Source of the DNA: Deltaproteobacteria bacterium
GTDB taxonomy: Bacteria > Desulfobacterota > WTBG01
DNA: 15,394 bases
NCBI GenBank assembly: GCA_013139225.1
Contig: WTBG01000006.1
Span: forward strand, 1 to 15,394
Reading direction: 5' to 3'
Below are positions 7,529 through 14,742 of this stretch, piece by piece (the stretch's first letter is position 1; each line of letters starts with the position of its first letter). The position numbers and the translations under genes are program-made. Under the pieces are notes generated by a model that was not told the DNA's origin, searched no databases, and saw only the letters and a program-made list of their open reading frames with translations.

Positions 7529-8223
7529 CAGGCAAAAAATAATTCCTTGACACGTTCCACCCCGCCCTTTTTTCCAAAAAGTATTTTGTATACTTTGGCT
7601 GCAGGATCATGGTCGATCACGGTGTTTGTATACAGGTTATAATCACAACGTGCCTGTTCCAGAACGTCACCGGTTAAAGGCTTTGCCTGCTTCACCACAT
7701 CAAGGAAGGCATCCAGATATTCATGAAAGAGTTGAAGAGCCTGCTCATCCTGGTCCTTTGAAATCTTCACGTAACAGACAGCCTTTGAAAATGTTTTTTC
7801 AATTTCTCTTCCCGTACTTAATGGTTCCGTAAACAATTCAGGGTAATTCCCTTTTATTGCAACAAGCCGGTTGTAAAGTTCGCTGTCATCATGACAGTCG
7901 TAACCGCCCCGCCGCTGAACATCAAGAAAAAACATACGTTTTTTACCCATCAGGATTGATTCTGAAGAAAAAACAGGGAGGTCAAGTTCTGTCCGTGGAC
8001 CCAGGAAGATCGTACGAACACCACGGACAGAAGCAATATTGATATTCATAATCAGTATACGCAAAAAATCATTGGAGTGAAAGACCTTCCCATCAATTTT
8101 AACCAGGCCAAGTGTTCGTAAAGGCCGTTCGGGCATGGGATATTTCAGATCCACAGCAGTCAGGGAAAAACATTTTTTCAATTTTTCAAGTGTAATGGTG
8201 TGAATATCGTCAAGTTGTGCCAT
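7525..8223 (-). CDS. Ferredoxin-dependent bilin reductase (HY2/PcyA)-like protein
   Basis: The family reduces linear tetrapyrroles such as biliverdin, using electrons from ferredoxin. The 232-aa length fits. The central segment around 69-88 (GVRTIFLGPRTELDLPVF) aligns with the PcyA region around HCVMFPRPEYDLPIF, and is followed by the strand FFLDVQRR (98-105). The C-terminal end (YNLYTN ... KILFGKKGG ... LFF) matches the Y-x-x-Y, FG and LF landmarks of the family. Using Synechocystis PcyA numbering from memory, the position of Asp105 is Glu88 here, His88 is Thr71, and Glu76 is about Asn60, so the proton-donating set is altered. A good GGGGAGA precedes the ATG. It is last in the minus-strand gene train, 124 bp after the ThDP enzyme. 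No heme oxygenase is adjacent. Reaction and substrate are unknown; it may resemble the pre-PcyA proteins of heterotrophic bacteria. Confidence 0.68.
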   Translation of the reverse strand: MAQLDDIHTITLEKLKKCFSLTAVDLKYPMPERPLRTLGLVKIDGKVFHSNDFLRILIMNINIASVRGVRTIFLGPRTELDLPVFSSESILMGKKRMFFLDVQRRGGYDCHDDSELYNRLVAIKGNYPELFTEPLSTGREIEKTFSKAVCYVKISKDQDEQALQLFHEYLDAFLDVVKQAKPLTGDVLEQARCDYNLYTNTVIDHDPAAKVYKILFGKKGGVERVKELFFAC

Positions 8224-8347
8224 GGTATCTCCCCGTGTTTCATTTTTATTCGGTTAACTTGGTAAGCTCTTTTCTACTGCCCGGCTGCTGGCGTCAAACG
8301 GGAACGTGATACCCATAGAGCTCCCATCATAAATCGTGGTTTTGAAC

Positions 8348-9994
8348 CTACTTTTTCGTCCAAAACGCTCCCTTCATATCAACTTGCCCGGACGTGATGA
8401 CGTTTATAAGGTATGGTCCATTTCCACTCAGGGCTTTTTTAAGTGCTGCCGTTATTTTTTTTGGAGAATCAACGGTAATTGCTCTCACGCCCAGAGATTC
8501 TGAAAAGCCATGGTAATTAATCTTGTCCCAGAGGTAGTATTCGTTTTGCCTGACAAATTTTCTACTTGCAAGATTGTGTAAGGAGGCAAAACCATTGTTG
8601 TTTAAAATAATCTGAATGAAATTTTTCAATCCATAGGTAGCTGCGGTAGAAAGCTCTTGGCAATTGAAAAGAAATGCCCCGTCGCCGGAGAGGCTTATGA
8701 TTTTTCTTCTCCGGTCTGCAAGACACGCCCCTATTGCGGCCGGCAAAGAAAAACCGAGACATCCGAATGAGCGCATGGAGAAGAAACTGCGTGGTTTTCG
8801 CGCACGTGGAAGTAAATGAGAAAACGGTAACCAGATCGAATCGGTAAAAAGAGTGGCATCTTTCTTTTCAAGAAATGCTGATAACGCAAGCAGGAAACTC
8901 TGCGCTGTAAGACTCGAAGAGTCTTTACGTATGGCGCGGTAGTCAGCTTCTGTGAAGTCCCTGTAGGATTTCCTGTATGTGTCGTAGATTCTACTCCTTG
9001 ATGGTTTTTGGTAATGATTGCCTGTCTTAATCTCTTGGTTCAGCAAGGTTAAACATTCCTTTATATCAGATTTTATATAGATATCTGCCTTCTTAAATTT
9101 TGGATTTTTTTCATCGATGTCAACCTGCACCATCCGTTCGGGTATGTTGAGTTTCCCCATCCTTAAGTTAACCGGATTGAGCCTCGTTCCGAGGACGATG
9201 AAAAGGTCGGACGCATTTAGAAAACCAACGTCAAATGTGTAGGAAGGCATGCCCATAACCAGATGCCTGCCCTCAGGGATGGCACCCCTGCCTCCCAGGC
9301 TGGTAAATATGGGAATGCCTGTCAGCTCAATAAATTCTGCCAGTTCCTTTTCGGCCCCGCTTCTTATTACCCCGCTTCCTGCGAATATGACCGGCTCCTT
9401 AGATGCCTTAATGAGCTTTAAAGCTTTCCTGGCCTGCGAGATGGAAGGTCTTAGGGGTTTTTTCTGAAGACGGACATCCTTCATCCGGGCTGATTGCCCC
9501 ATGAGATTAACGGGAATATTGAGATAAACCGGTCCAGGTCTTCCTGTGGCGGCGCATTTAAGAGCTTCAACTACTCCCCTTTGCATATCCTCTATCTTTC
9601 TGGGGCAAATGGTCTTTTTTGTGACGGGGCTAAGCATGGTAAAGGAGTCAACCTCGTGAAAGTCTTCGATGCCGAGGTTCTTTTTCGGGTTGTCAACGGT
9701 AATAATAACAAGAGGAATTGACTGGTAATAGCATTCAGCAACTGCAGAGATAAGATTTGTGACGCCCGGGCCACCCATGACCATACAGACACCGGTGCGG
9801 TTGGTGACAAGCGCATAACCAGCGGCCGCAAAGCAGGCAGCCTGTTCGTGCCTGAAAAGGATAGATTTTATCTTCTTTTGACGAGCGAGACTGTCATAGA
9901 AACTTGCAATGGAGTTCCCCGGGAGATGAAAGAGATGATCAACTCCCAAGTTTGATAAAGTCTGAATGACTAGATCGGGTGCTTTAATCTTCAT
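8348..9994 (-). CDS. ThDP-dependent decarboxylase / acetolactate-synthase-like enzyme
   Basis: Catalyses decarboxylation or carboligation of a 2-oxoacid using thiamine diphosphate and Mg2+. All three family domains are visible in 548 aa. The N-terminal PYR domain has FHLPGNS (22-28) and the activating Glu50 in FRHEQAA. The central domain has PVIFAGSGV (201-209) and LFIVLGTRLN (264-273). The C-terminal PP domain has LGFSLPAAIGA (413-423), GDG (437-439) and NNNGF (465-469), which bind Mg-diphosphate. No ALS small subunit or branched-chain genes are adjacent, so a catabolic or specialised role is more likely. Neighbours are a D-2-hydroxyacid dehydrogenase and flavoproteins, suggesting a shared 2-oxoacid. 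The start has AGGAG 14 nt upstream, unusually far, so initiation may be weak or coupled to the gene 33 bp upstream. Which subfamily (benzoylformate decarboxylase, ALS, oxalyl-CoA type) is undecided. Confidence 0.82.
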   Translation of the reverse strand: MKIKAPDLVIQTLSNLGVDHLFHLPGNSIASFYDSLARQKKIKSILFRHEQAACFAAAGYALVTNRTGVCMVMGGPGVTNLISAVAECYYQSIPLVIITVDNPKKNLGIEDFHEVDSFTMLSPVTKKTICPRKIEDMQRGVVEALKCAATGRPGPVYLNIPVNLMGQSARMKDVRLQKKPLRPSISQARKALKLIKASKEPVIFAGSGVIRSGAEKELAEFIELTGIPIFTSLGGRGAIPEGRHLVMGMPSYTFDVGFLNASDLFIVLGTRLNPVNLRMGKLNIPERMVQVDIDEKNPKFKKADIYIKSDIKECLTLLNQEIKTGNHYQKPSRSRIYDTYRKSYRDFTEADYRAIRKDSSSLTAQSFLLALSAFLEKKDATLFTDSIWLPFSHLLPRARKPRSFFSMRSFGCLGFSLPAAIGACLADRRRKIISLSGDGAFLFNCQELSTAATYGLKNFIQIILNNNGFASLHNLASRKFVRQNEYYLWDKINYHGFSESLGVRAITVDSPKKITAALKKALSGNGPYLINVITSGQVDMKGAFWTKK

Positions 9995-10027
9995 GGATAG
10001 GTCCAGAACTCCTTTAATTGATTGAGG

Positions 10028-11350
10028 TTATCTATTGGGAAAACCTGCCTTTCGGGCGTTCTCTTCTATTTCATCCATCTGGTTTACCATTCCCATCAAC
10101 TTTTCCATTACATCCGGTCTCTCTTCCTGAATAACGGGAAAGAGTTCTGCATAGGTATTACCAACGGTGTGGAGCATCTTATAGAAGTTCATGGTTGCAA
10201 CGAGCGGTTCCTTGATCAAACCAACCAGATAATCCATGTCATCCGCACTAAGAAAGTCCTCGAGAGTAATCGGTTTAAATTCGTCACTCCCGTGAGGCTC
10301 ATAGAATGTTTTCTGCCACCACTCAAGGTAACTGGAGATGCCTTCTTTATTAATCTTTCCATCTAAAAGAGCCAGGGTAATGGCGTTGCTGGCTTTCCAG
10401 CCGCACATGATGGCAAAGGGGTTGGTGAGCTCCAGCAACCAGGCTGAATCTCCCACGAAAAGCACGTTGTCTTTGAAGGGCTCCTTAATGGGAGAAAACA
10501 GGTTGACGACACAGGAAGTTTCTCCCGTCTTCCTTGCCCCTTTAAACCAGGGGGAGTATACGTTATCTTCATACACAATTCTCTTGAGGTTTGGCTCGAG
10601 ATCAACACGGGGGTTGTAGGTGGAGATCCCGAGGTGGTACTGGTTCTCATGGCAGATGGTGGTCACAAAAAAGAATCCATAGGTAGTGAAGATAAAGGAG
10701 AGTCCGGCCACTTGAGGAATCGTAACCCCTTCGAGATGCCATACTCTGTCCGTGAGCATGCCAATATATTTCCTGTTTTTATTCATGCCCATCAGTTGTG
10801 CGATGCGGGAGTTCACACCGTCGGCTGCAATCACAAAAGTTCCCTCAAAAGCCTCTCCATTTCCTGTTACGATTACACCACTTTTTTTCGTCTCAATACC
10901 TGTCACATTTGTTCCCGGAAAAACATCCACACCAGCCGCCTCTACATCCTCCAGCAGCCCTTTTAACATCCGTTCTTTATCGATCGCTACCCCCACACGA
11001 TTCTTCTTCGGGTCCTTTTTTTGTTTTTCATGATCTCCGAAAGAAAAAAATTTGCCACCCGGAGAATAAAACCTAAATCCATACATGTCCTGATAAGGGC
11101 CATCATATTTAGTGGAAAATCCGCTGACAGGGAAGCCTATGCGTTTCACTTCAGGGCTGTAGGTGAGTGTTTCCCCGCACATATACTCATTTATAGGTAT
11201 CAAGCCCCCACCATCTACTCTTCCCACCCTGGTCATATCAGATTTTCTCTCCAGCAGCGCTGCGTTAAGCCCATTCTCACCAGCCACCCTGGCGGCCATC
11301 AGACCGGCAGGCCCACCTCCCACAATAACCAGATCATATTTCTTTGTCAT
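10028..11350 (-). CDS. Geranylgeranyl-reductase-family FAD oxidoreductase (paralogue 1)
   Basis: A flavoprotein of the GGR/ChlP superfamily, whose members reduce isoprenoid or polyene double bonds; related folds include hydroxylases. In 440 aa it has the N-terminal dinucleotide motif GGGPAG (11-16) with Glu34 for the FAD ribose, AADGVNSR (175-182), and VGDSAW (299-304) as the second FAD motif. After these comes a helical C-terminal extension of about 100 residues ending in MDEIEENARK. The usual GD-AAG-x-x-x-P-x-x-G-x-G loop is altered: Trp304 and NPFAIMCGW replace the glycines. It is about the same length as the gene at 13365-14684 and shares YDGP, DGVNSR and the C-terminal DxDYL segment, so the two are paralogues. 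GGGAG precedes the ATG, and it is 37 bp from the dehydrogenase and 33 bp from the ThDP gene. Substrate unknown. Confidence 0.8.
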   Translation of the reverse strand: MTKKYDLVIVGGGPAGLMAARVAGENGLNAALLERKSDMTRVGRVDGGGLIPINEYMCGETLTYSPEVKRIGFPVSGFSTKYDGPYQDMYGFRFYSPGGKFFSFGDHEKQKKDPKKNRVGVAIDKERMLKGLLEDVEAAGVDVFPGTNVTGIETKKSGVIVTGNGEAFEGTFVIAADGVNSRIAQLMGMNKNRKYIGMLTDRVWHLEGVTIPQVAGLSFIFTTYGFFFVTTICHENQYHLGISTYNPRVDLEPNLKRIVYEDNVYSPWFKGARKTGETSCVVNLFSPIKEPFKDNVLFVGDSAWLLELTNPFAIMCGWKASNAITLALLDGKINKEGISSYLEWWQKTFYEPHGSDEFKPITLEDFLSADDMDYLVGLIKEPLVATMNFYKMLHTVGNTYAELFPVIQEERPDVMEKLMGMVNQMDEIEENARKAGFPNR

Positions 11351-11387
11351 AAATACTCCCTTAAGATGTTTGATTGCCTAAAGAACT

Positions 11388-12413
11388 TCACAAAAGGTAG
11401 CGCGGGTTAACGAGCCATTCACGATTAACACATGCCCGGGGTTTTTCACCATGCAAAACCCGTTTTACTTCCATCGCTCCTTTTATGCGCAATTCCTGCC
11501 ACGCTTCCTGGCAGTAAAATGCGCTGTGGGGTGTGTGAATGAAACGATACTTGATCCAGGGCTCACCGGATCTCCATGCCTTTATCAACAGGTCACTATC
11601 TGGTGGTGGCTCCGTTGGCCAGACATCTACTCCGGCTGCAGATAAGTGATTGCTTTTCAAGGCGTTATAAAGAGCCCCCGGGTCAACAATTTGTCCCCGT
11701 GCGGTGTTTAGAAAAATTGAACCTGGTTTCATGGCATTAAAGAAGTCCTCATTTGCCATGTTCCTGGTTTCATCGGTGAGAGGGGTGTGCAATGAAACGG
11801 CATCCGATTGTGCCAGGAGTTCGTTTAATTCATAGCAACGACCTATTCCCAAAGACTTATCAACTCCTTCTACAAGATAAGGATCGTAAAAAAGAACGTT
11901 CATTCCCAGACCTTTGGCCCGCATTGCGGTGGCTGTCCCTATACGACCTAGCCCGATGATGCCCAGCGTTGACCCGCATAAGCGTTTCAGGGGTCCCGCA
12001 CTGTGCCAGTCCCATTGATTATTGATCACGGAATCCGCATAGGCATATATCCCCCGGAAGAAACCCAACAAAAGGGCGATGGCATGGTCTGCAACATCGG
12101 TGGTACCATAGTCAGGTACATTCGAAACAGCAATGCCGAGCTCGCCGGCAGTCTTTAAATCAACGTTATCAAAACCCACACCGATACGGATAATGAGTTT
12201 GCAATTGTCCAGTTGTTTGATTAGTGTTGAATCATACCGCAGAGTATGCCAGCCCATAATGGCATCGGCATTGCGTAACATGTCCAATGGAACATCATCA
12301 ACCTTCGACACATTGGGAGTGAGCATCTGAAACTGTTCATCGAACACCGTCATCTCAAGGTCTGGATTGCTGATGACATCGGGCATCAAGACTGTATATT
12401 TTTTTTTGCTCAC
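11388..12413 (-). CDS. CtBP-like NAD-dependent D-2-hydroxyacid dehydrogenase
   Basis: Interconverts a 2-oxoacid and a D-2-hydroxyacid with NAD(H) in the cytoplasm. The 341-aa protein shows the full family layout: RIGVGFDNVD (76-85), the Rossmann motif GLGRIG (154-159) with Asp177 favouring NAD, and the catalytic triad Arg239 (LNTARG), Glu268 (PTEPP) and His296 (HTPHSAFY). The tail HGEKPRACVN (321-330) is characteristic of the CtBP-like subgroup. There is no ACT or other regulatory domain, so it is not a typical SerA. It lies 37 bp upstream of flavoprotein 1 and two genes before the ThDP enzyme; all could handle the same 2-oxoacid. A 163-bp gap with a perfect 11-bp inverted repeat precedes it, so it may start a separate transcript. 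Substrate is not deducible. Confidence 0.87.
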   Translation of the reverse strand: MSKKKYTVLMPDVISNPDLEMTVFDEQFQMLTPNVSKVDDVPLDMLRNADAIMGWHTLRYDSTLIKQLDNCKLIIRIGVGFDNVDLKTAGELGIAVSNVPDYGTTDVADHAIALLLGFFRGIYAYADSVINNQWDWHSAGPLKRLCGSTLGIIGLGRIGTATAMRAKGLGMNVLFYDPYLVEGVDKSLGIGRCYELNELLAQSDAVSLHTPLTDETRNMANEDFFNAMKPGSIFLNTARGQIVDPGALYNALKSNHLSAAGVDVWPTEPPPDSDLLIKAWRSGEPWIKYRFIHTPHSAFYCQEAWQELRIKGAMEVKRVLHGEKPRACVNREWLVNPRYLL

Positions 12414-12444
12414 AGGTCGTTCTCCAATAAGTTGCCTGATAGCG

Positions 12445-12486
12445 ACCTTAAAAATACATTGTCACCCCTGCTTGGATTTTTAAGGT
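12445..12486. repeat. Perfect 11-bp inverted repeat upstream of the dehydrogenase gene
   Basis: The arms accttaaaaat (12445-12455) and atttttaaggt (12476-12486) are exact complements separated by 20 bp. The repeat lies 31 bp upstream of the D-2-hydroxyacid dehydrogenase start, in the only sizeable gap within the minus-strand train (163 bp). It could be an operator for a dimeric regulator with binding sites about three helical turns apart, or an RNA hairpin. It is AT-rich and lacks a T-tract, so it is not a standard terminator. Confidence 0.45.
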
Positions 12487-12576
12487 TAATGAAATGTGCA
12501 AGCCGACAAAAAAACAAAGTTACTTTCAAACATTAATTCCTTCGCATCATCTTTTCAGCCTAACGTTGCCTTTGGT

Positions 12577-13326
12577 TTAGTAATGGATCGTTGGGGCAAT
12601 AAGCATCAGGTTTATGGCCTCAAGAGGGATTCCTAGTTTCATGGCTTCCGGAAGAGAGATATCCCCGAGGTAATAATATTCCAGTATCCTGGCACGAACC
12701 GAATTCATCCGATTAACATCCTCATCGGTATAGGGCTCATGAACCCGCTTTTCAACTACGTTTAAATAAGACCTGAGCCAGACTTGCCCCTCTTCTTTTA
12801 TCATATCCATACGTTCTTTTTCTGTGGGATTATGGATGCCAACTCCCGCATTAATTGGTTTTTCCCATTGTTCCAGCTTAAAAATCGTTGATCCCTTCTG
12901 CCGTAAAGCCTCGTAATCTTCCCCGTGCTTTTCGGCAACCTTCTTCATCTCAGCGCCTAGAAAGCGCAGATCGTCTTCAATAGGAACGGCAGGAATTACG
13001 TCCATCATGCCAGAGAAGAATGTTTTACCTCCCGATACCATATGCTCAATAATAAAAATCAGGACGGGGATCTTGGGATTTAAAGGATAGACCTTGGACT
13101 GAAGGGCGTCAAAGTGCGTATCATCTCCGGTAACGGGGTGTTTTGTGTCGAGGGTGACTCGTGAAATGGTGGCCTTTTCCAGCACCTTCCCCCGCACGAC
13201 GTTTATCTCCCAAGTTGCTGCTGGGACTTCATATATTTTCTGTTCCACCTGATCGGTATTGTTTACCCGTTTAAAACCCTCAAGTGCTTCCTCTATGACA
13301 CCGTTATAATATTCGTTCATATCCAT
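12577..13326 (-). CDS. HemF (aerobic coproporphyrinogen III oxidase)-like protein, divergent
   Basis: HemF oxidatively decarboxylates two propionates of coproporphyrinogen III to vinyls. This 249-aa protein follows the HemF order: WEINVVRGKVLEKA (39-52) at the EKAGVN strand; YPLNPKIP (80-87) at the HPxNPxVP strand; FFSGMMDVIPAVPIEDD (103-119) at the GGGxDLTP...ED region; HGEDYEAL (134-141); then YLNVVEKR (187-194), VRARILE (210-216, like RGRYVEF) and a C-terminal LMLIAPTIHY (240-249). Arg211, Arg213 and Asp222 occupy the positions of the conserved C-terminal Arg and Asp. Missing are the HPRNP His (Tyr80), the GGG turn (SGM), and the CDEYF...HR...RGIGG segment, making it about 50 residues shorter than HemF. 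The ribosome site is GGGAGGG. Canonical HemF activity is therefore doubtful; a related propionate or tetrapyrrole reaction is my inference. Confidence 0.62.
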   Translation of the reverse strand: MDMNEYYNGVIEEALEGFKRVNNTDQVEQKIYEVPAATWEINVVRGKVLEKATISRVTLDTKHPVTGDDTHFDALQSKVYPLNPKIPVLIFIIEHMVSGGKTFFSGMMDVIPAVPIEDDLRFLGAEMKKVAEKHGEDYEALRQKGSTIFKLEQWEKPINAGVGIHNPTEKERMDMIKEEGQVWLRSYLNVVEKRVHEPYTDEDVNRMNSVRARILEYYYLGDISLPEAMKLGIPLEAINLMLIAPTIHY

Positions 13327-13364
13327 AATGGTACCCTCCCTCAGTCTTTGGTTGTCAGGTTTAT

Positions 13365-14684
13365 TTATTTTTTGTCCTTTTTAGTTACCTGTAGAAATTC
13401 TTCTGTGGAAACCTGGTCAAATTTTTCTATCTTTGCAGCGAGTTCTGGTTTGTCCCTTTTTATCTCATCCATATGGGACATCAACGCCCCCATGGTGGTC
13501 TCTTTGGAGGAATGTTCATTCACATATCCCTTATACGTTTCCCTATCGGTAAGACTAAAAAGATAGTCTATCTCCTCATCTTCCAATACATGAAGTCCGA
13601 AGGCTTGCATTGCAGCTTCAATAGCACCGGGCTGGTTGTAAGCGAACGTTTTCTTCCAGAATTCCACATAATCATCAAGACCGCTTCCCTCCTTTAAGAA
13701 TTTTGCTGTGGAAATTGCAGCATGATGTCCATACATTAAGGCACCCTGCACGTAGACTTCAATATAACTTGCTGCATCCCCTACGATGAGAATCCTTCCT
13801 GCCCTGGGTTCCAAAATTGGGGTGCAAAACTTCAGTACAGCTGAAAGTCTCTTTACAATCGTTGCTTTTTTAAACCAAGAAGAAAATGTACTCTTTTCTA
13901 AAAACCACTTAACATCCTCCTGCATTGCACTCTCATCAAAAACAGGATGTCCGTAAGTTATTTCATATACAGACGATCCATCTTTTTGGGGTTTGGGAAG
14001 AAAATATAATTGTCCCTTCATCGATGGTGTGTGTCCTTTCCCGACAAAAACCATCCAGGCGGGTGGATAAGGACACTCAACATCTTTCAGATAATATGTT
14101 ATTGCCTGCATGTTGCCGAAGGATTTTCGTTCTTTATTTAAACCAAGATTCTCAACAATCCTGGAGTTTACACCATCGGCCGCAATAGCCGTTTTTGAGG
14201 TGATCTCAAAGGTCTTGTCGTTTTGCTTAATGGTAATGATGACCTTGTTATCTGCATTTTCAGCCTTGAGTGCTTGAGCGTCGTTCAATATTGTTACTCC
14301 CAGCTGTTTCGCTTTTTCAAATAATCCCTCAAGCAAGCATTCTTTGTTTAAGGCAATAGCGACGGGGTCTTCCCTTCTTTCAACCACAAATTTGTACCCT
14401 TTGGGTGAAAACTTTATCAACTGTTTAAGGGGTATGGACGGTCCATCATAAGAGACCGAAAAATCTGAACGGTGAAATACGATCTTGTTATTCTCGAGGG
14501 TTACAAATTCCCCGTGGGTGCCGGGTTCGTTTATGAGCGCTGTACAACAGGACCTTTTGATAGAAGAGACCGCTCTTTTTCTTTCAATAAGAGCTACCGC
14601 AAGACGCTCCTTTGCTGCCGTTATTGCAGCCATAAGCCCTGCAGGTCCCGCACCAACCACAATCAGATCATATATTTCATTCAT
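13365..14684 (-). CDS. Geranylgeranyl-reductase-family FAD oxidoreductase (paralogue 2)
   Basis: Second GGR/ChlP-superfamily flavoprotein, 439 aa. It has GAGPAG (11-16), Glu34, AADGVNSR (168-175) and VGDAASYIE (301-309), followed by a helical C-terminal extension ending in a Lys-rich tail. YDGP (79-82) lies where paralogue 1 has the same tetrapeptide. It has a Cys-Cys pair (46-47) near the site where many GGR proteins carry a functional Cys; paralogue 1 lacks it there. Tyr307 and VYVQGALMYG replace the canonical Gly-rich loop. It is 38 bp upstream of the HemF-like gene and 58 bp downstream of the methyltransferase, fitting one transcript. GGAG is 13 nt from the ATG, so initiation looks weak. 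In chlorophyll makers, relatives reduce the geranylgeranyl tail; the substrate here is unknown. Confidence 0.8.
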   Translation of the reverse strand: MNEIYDLIVVGAGPAGLMAAITAAKERLAVALIERKRAVSSIKRSCCTALINEPGTHGEFVTLENNKIVFHRSDFSVSYDGPSIPLKQLIKFSPKGYKFVVERREDPVAIALNKECLLEGLFEKAKQLGVTILNDAQALKAENADNKVIITIKQNDKTFEITSKTAIAADGVNSRIVENLGLNKERKSFGNMQAITYYLKDVECPYPPAWMVFVGKGHTPSMKGQLYFLPKPQKDGSSVYEITYGHPVFDESAMQEDVKWFLEKSTFSSWFKKATIVKRLSAVLKFCTPILEPRAGRILIVGDAASYIEVYVQGALMYGHHAAISTAKFLKEGSGLDDYVEFWKKTFAYNQPGAIEAAMQAFGLHVLEDEEIDYLFSLTDRETYKGYVNEHSSKETTMGALMSHMDEIKRDKPELAAKIEKFDQVSTEEFLQVTKKDKK

Positions 14685-14742
14685 AAGCGTTACCCATCTC
14701 CAGAAAAATTATTTCTGTTTGAGTAAAAAATTTATCAATTAT

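Noticed and set aside
8224..8347. A promoter or terminator in the gap before the bilin-reductase-like gene
   Set aside because: A TTGACG with a TAGAAA at 15 bp and a short GC-rich stem were seen on the minus strand, but neither spacing nor stem is convincing.
8348..9994. Naming the gene ilvB (biosynthetic acetolactate synthase)
   Set aside because: No ilvN/ilvH small subunit or branched-chain genes are nearby, and the ThDP motifs alone do not separate acetolactate synthase from related decarboxylases.
12414..12576. A sigma-70 promoter for the dehydrogenase sub-operon
   Set aside because: Several TTG-type -35 boxes were tried, but none had a good -10 at 16-18 bp; only the inverted repeat is reportable.
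12577..13326. Annotating the gene simply as hemF
   Set aside because: Key HemF motifs (HPRNP His, GGG turn, RGIGG block) are missing, so the canonical oxygen-dependent reaction cannot be claimed.
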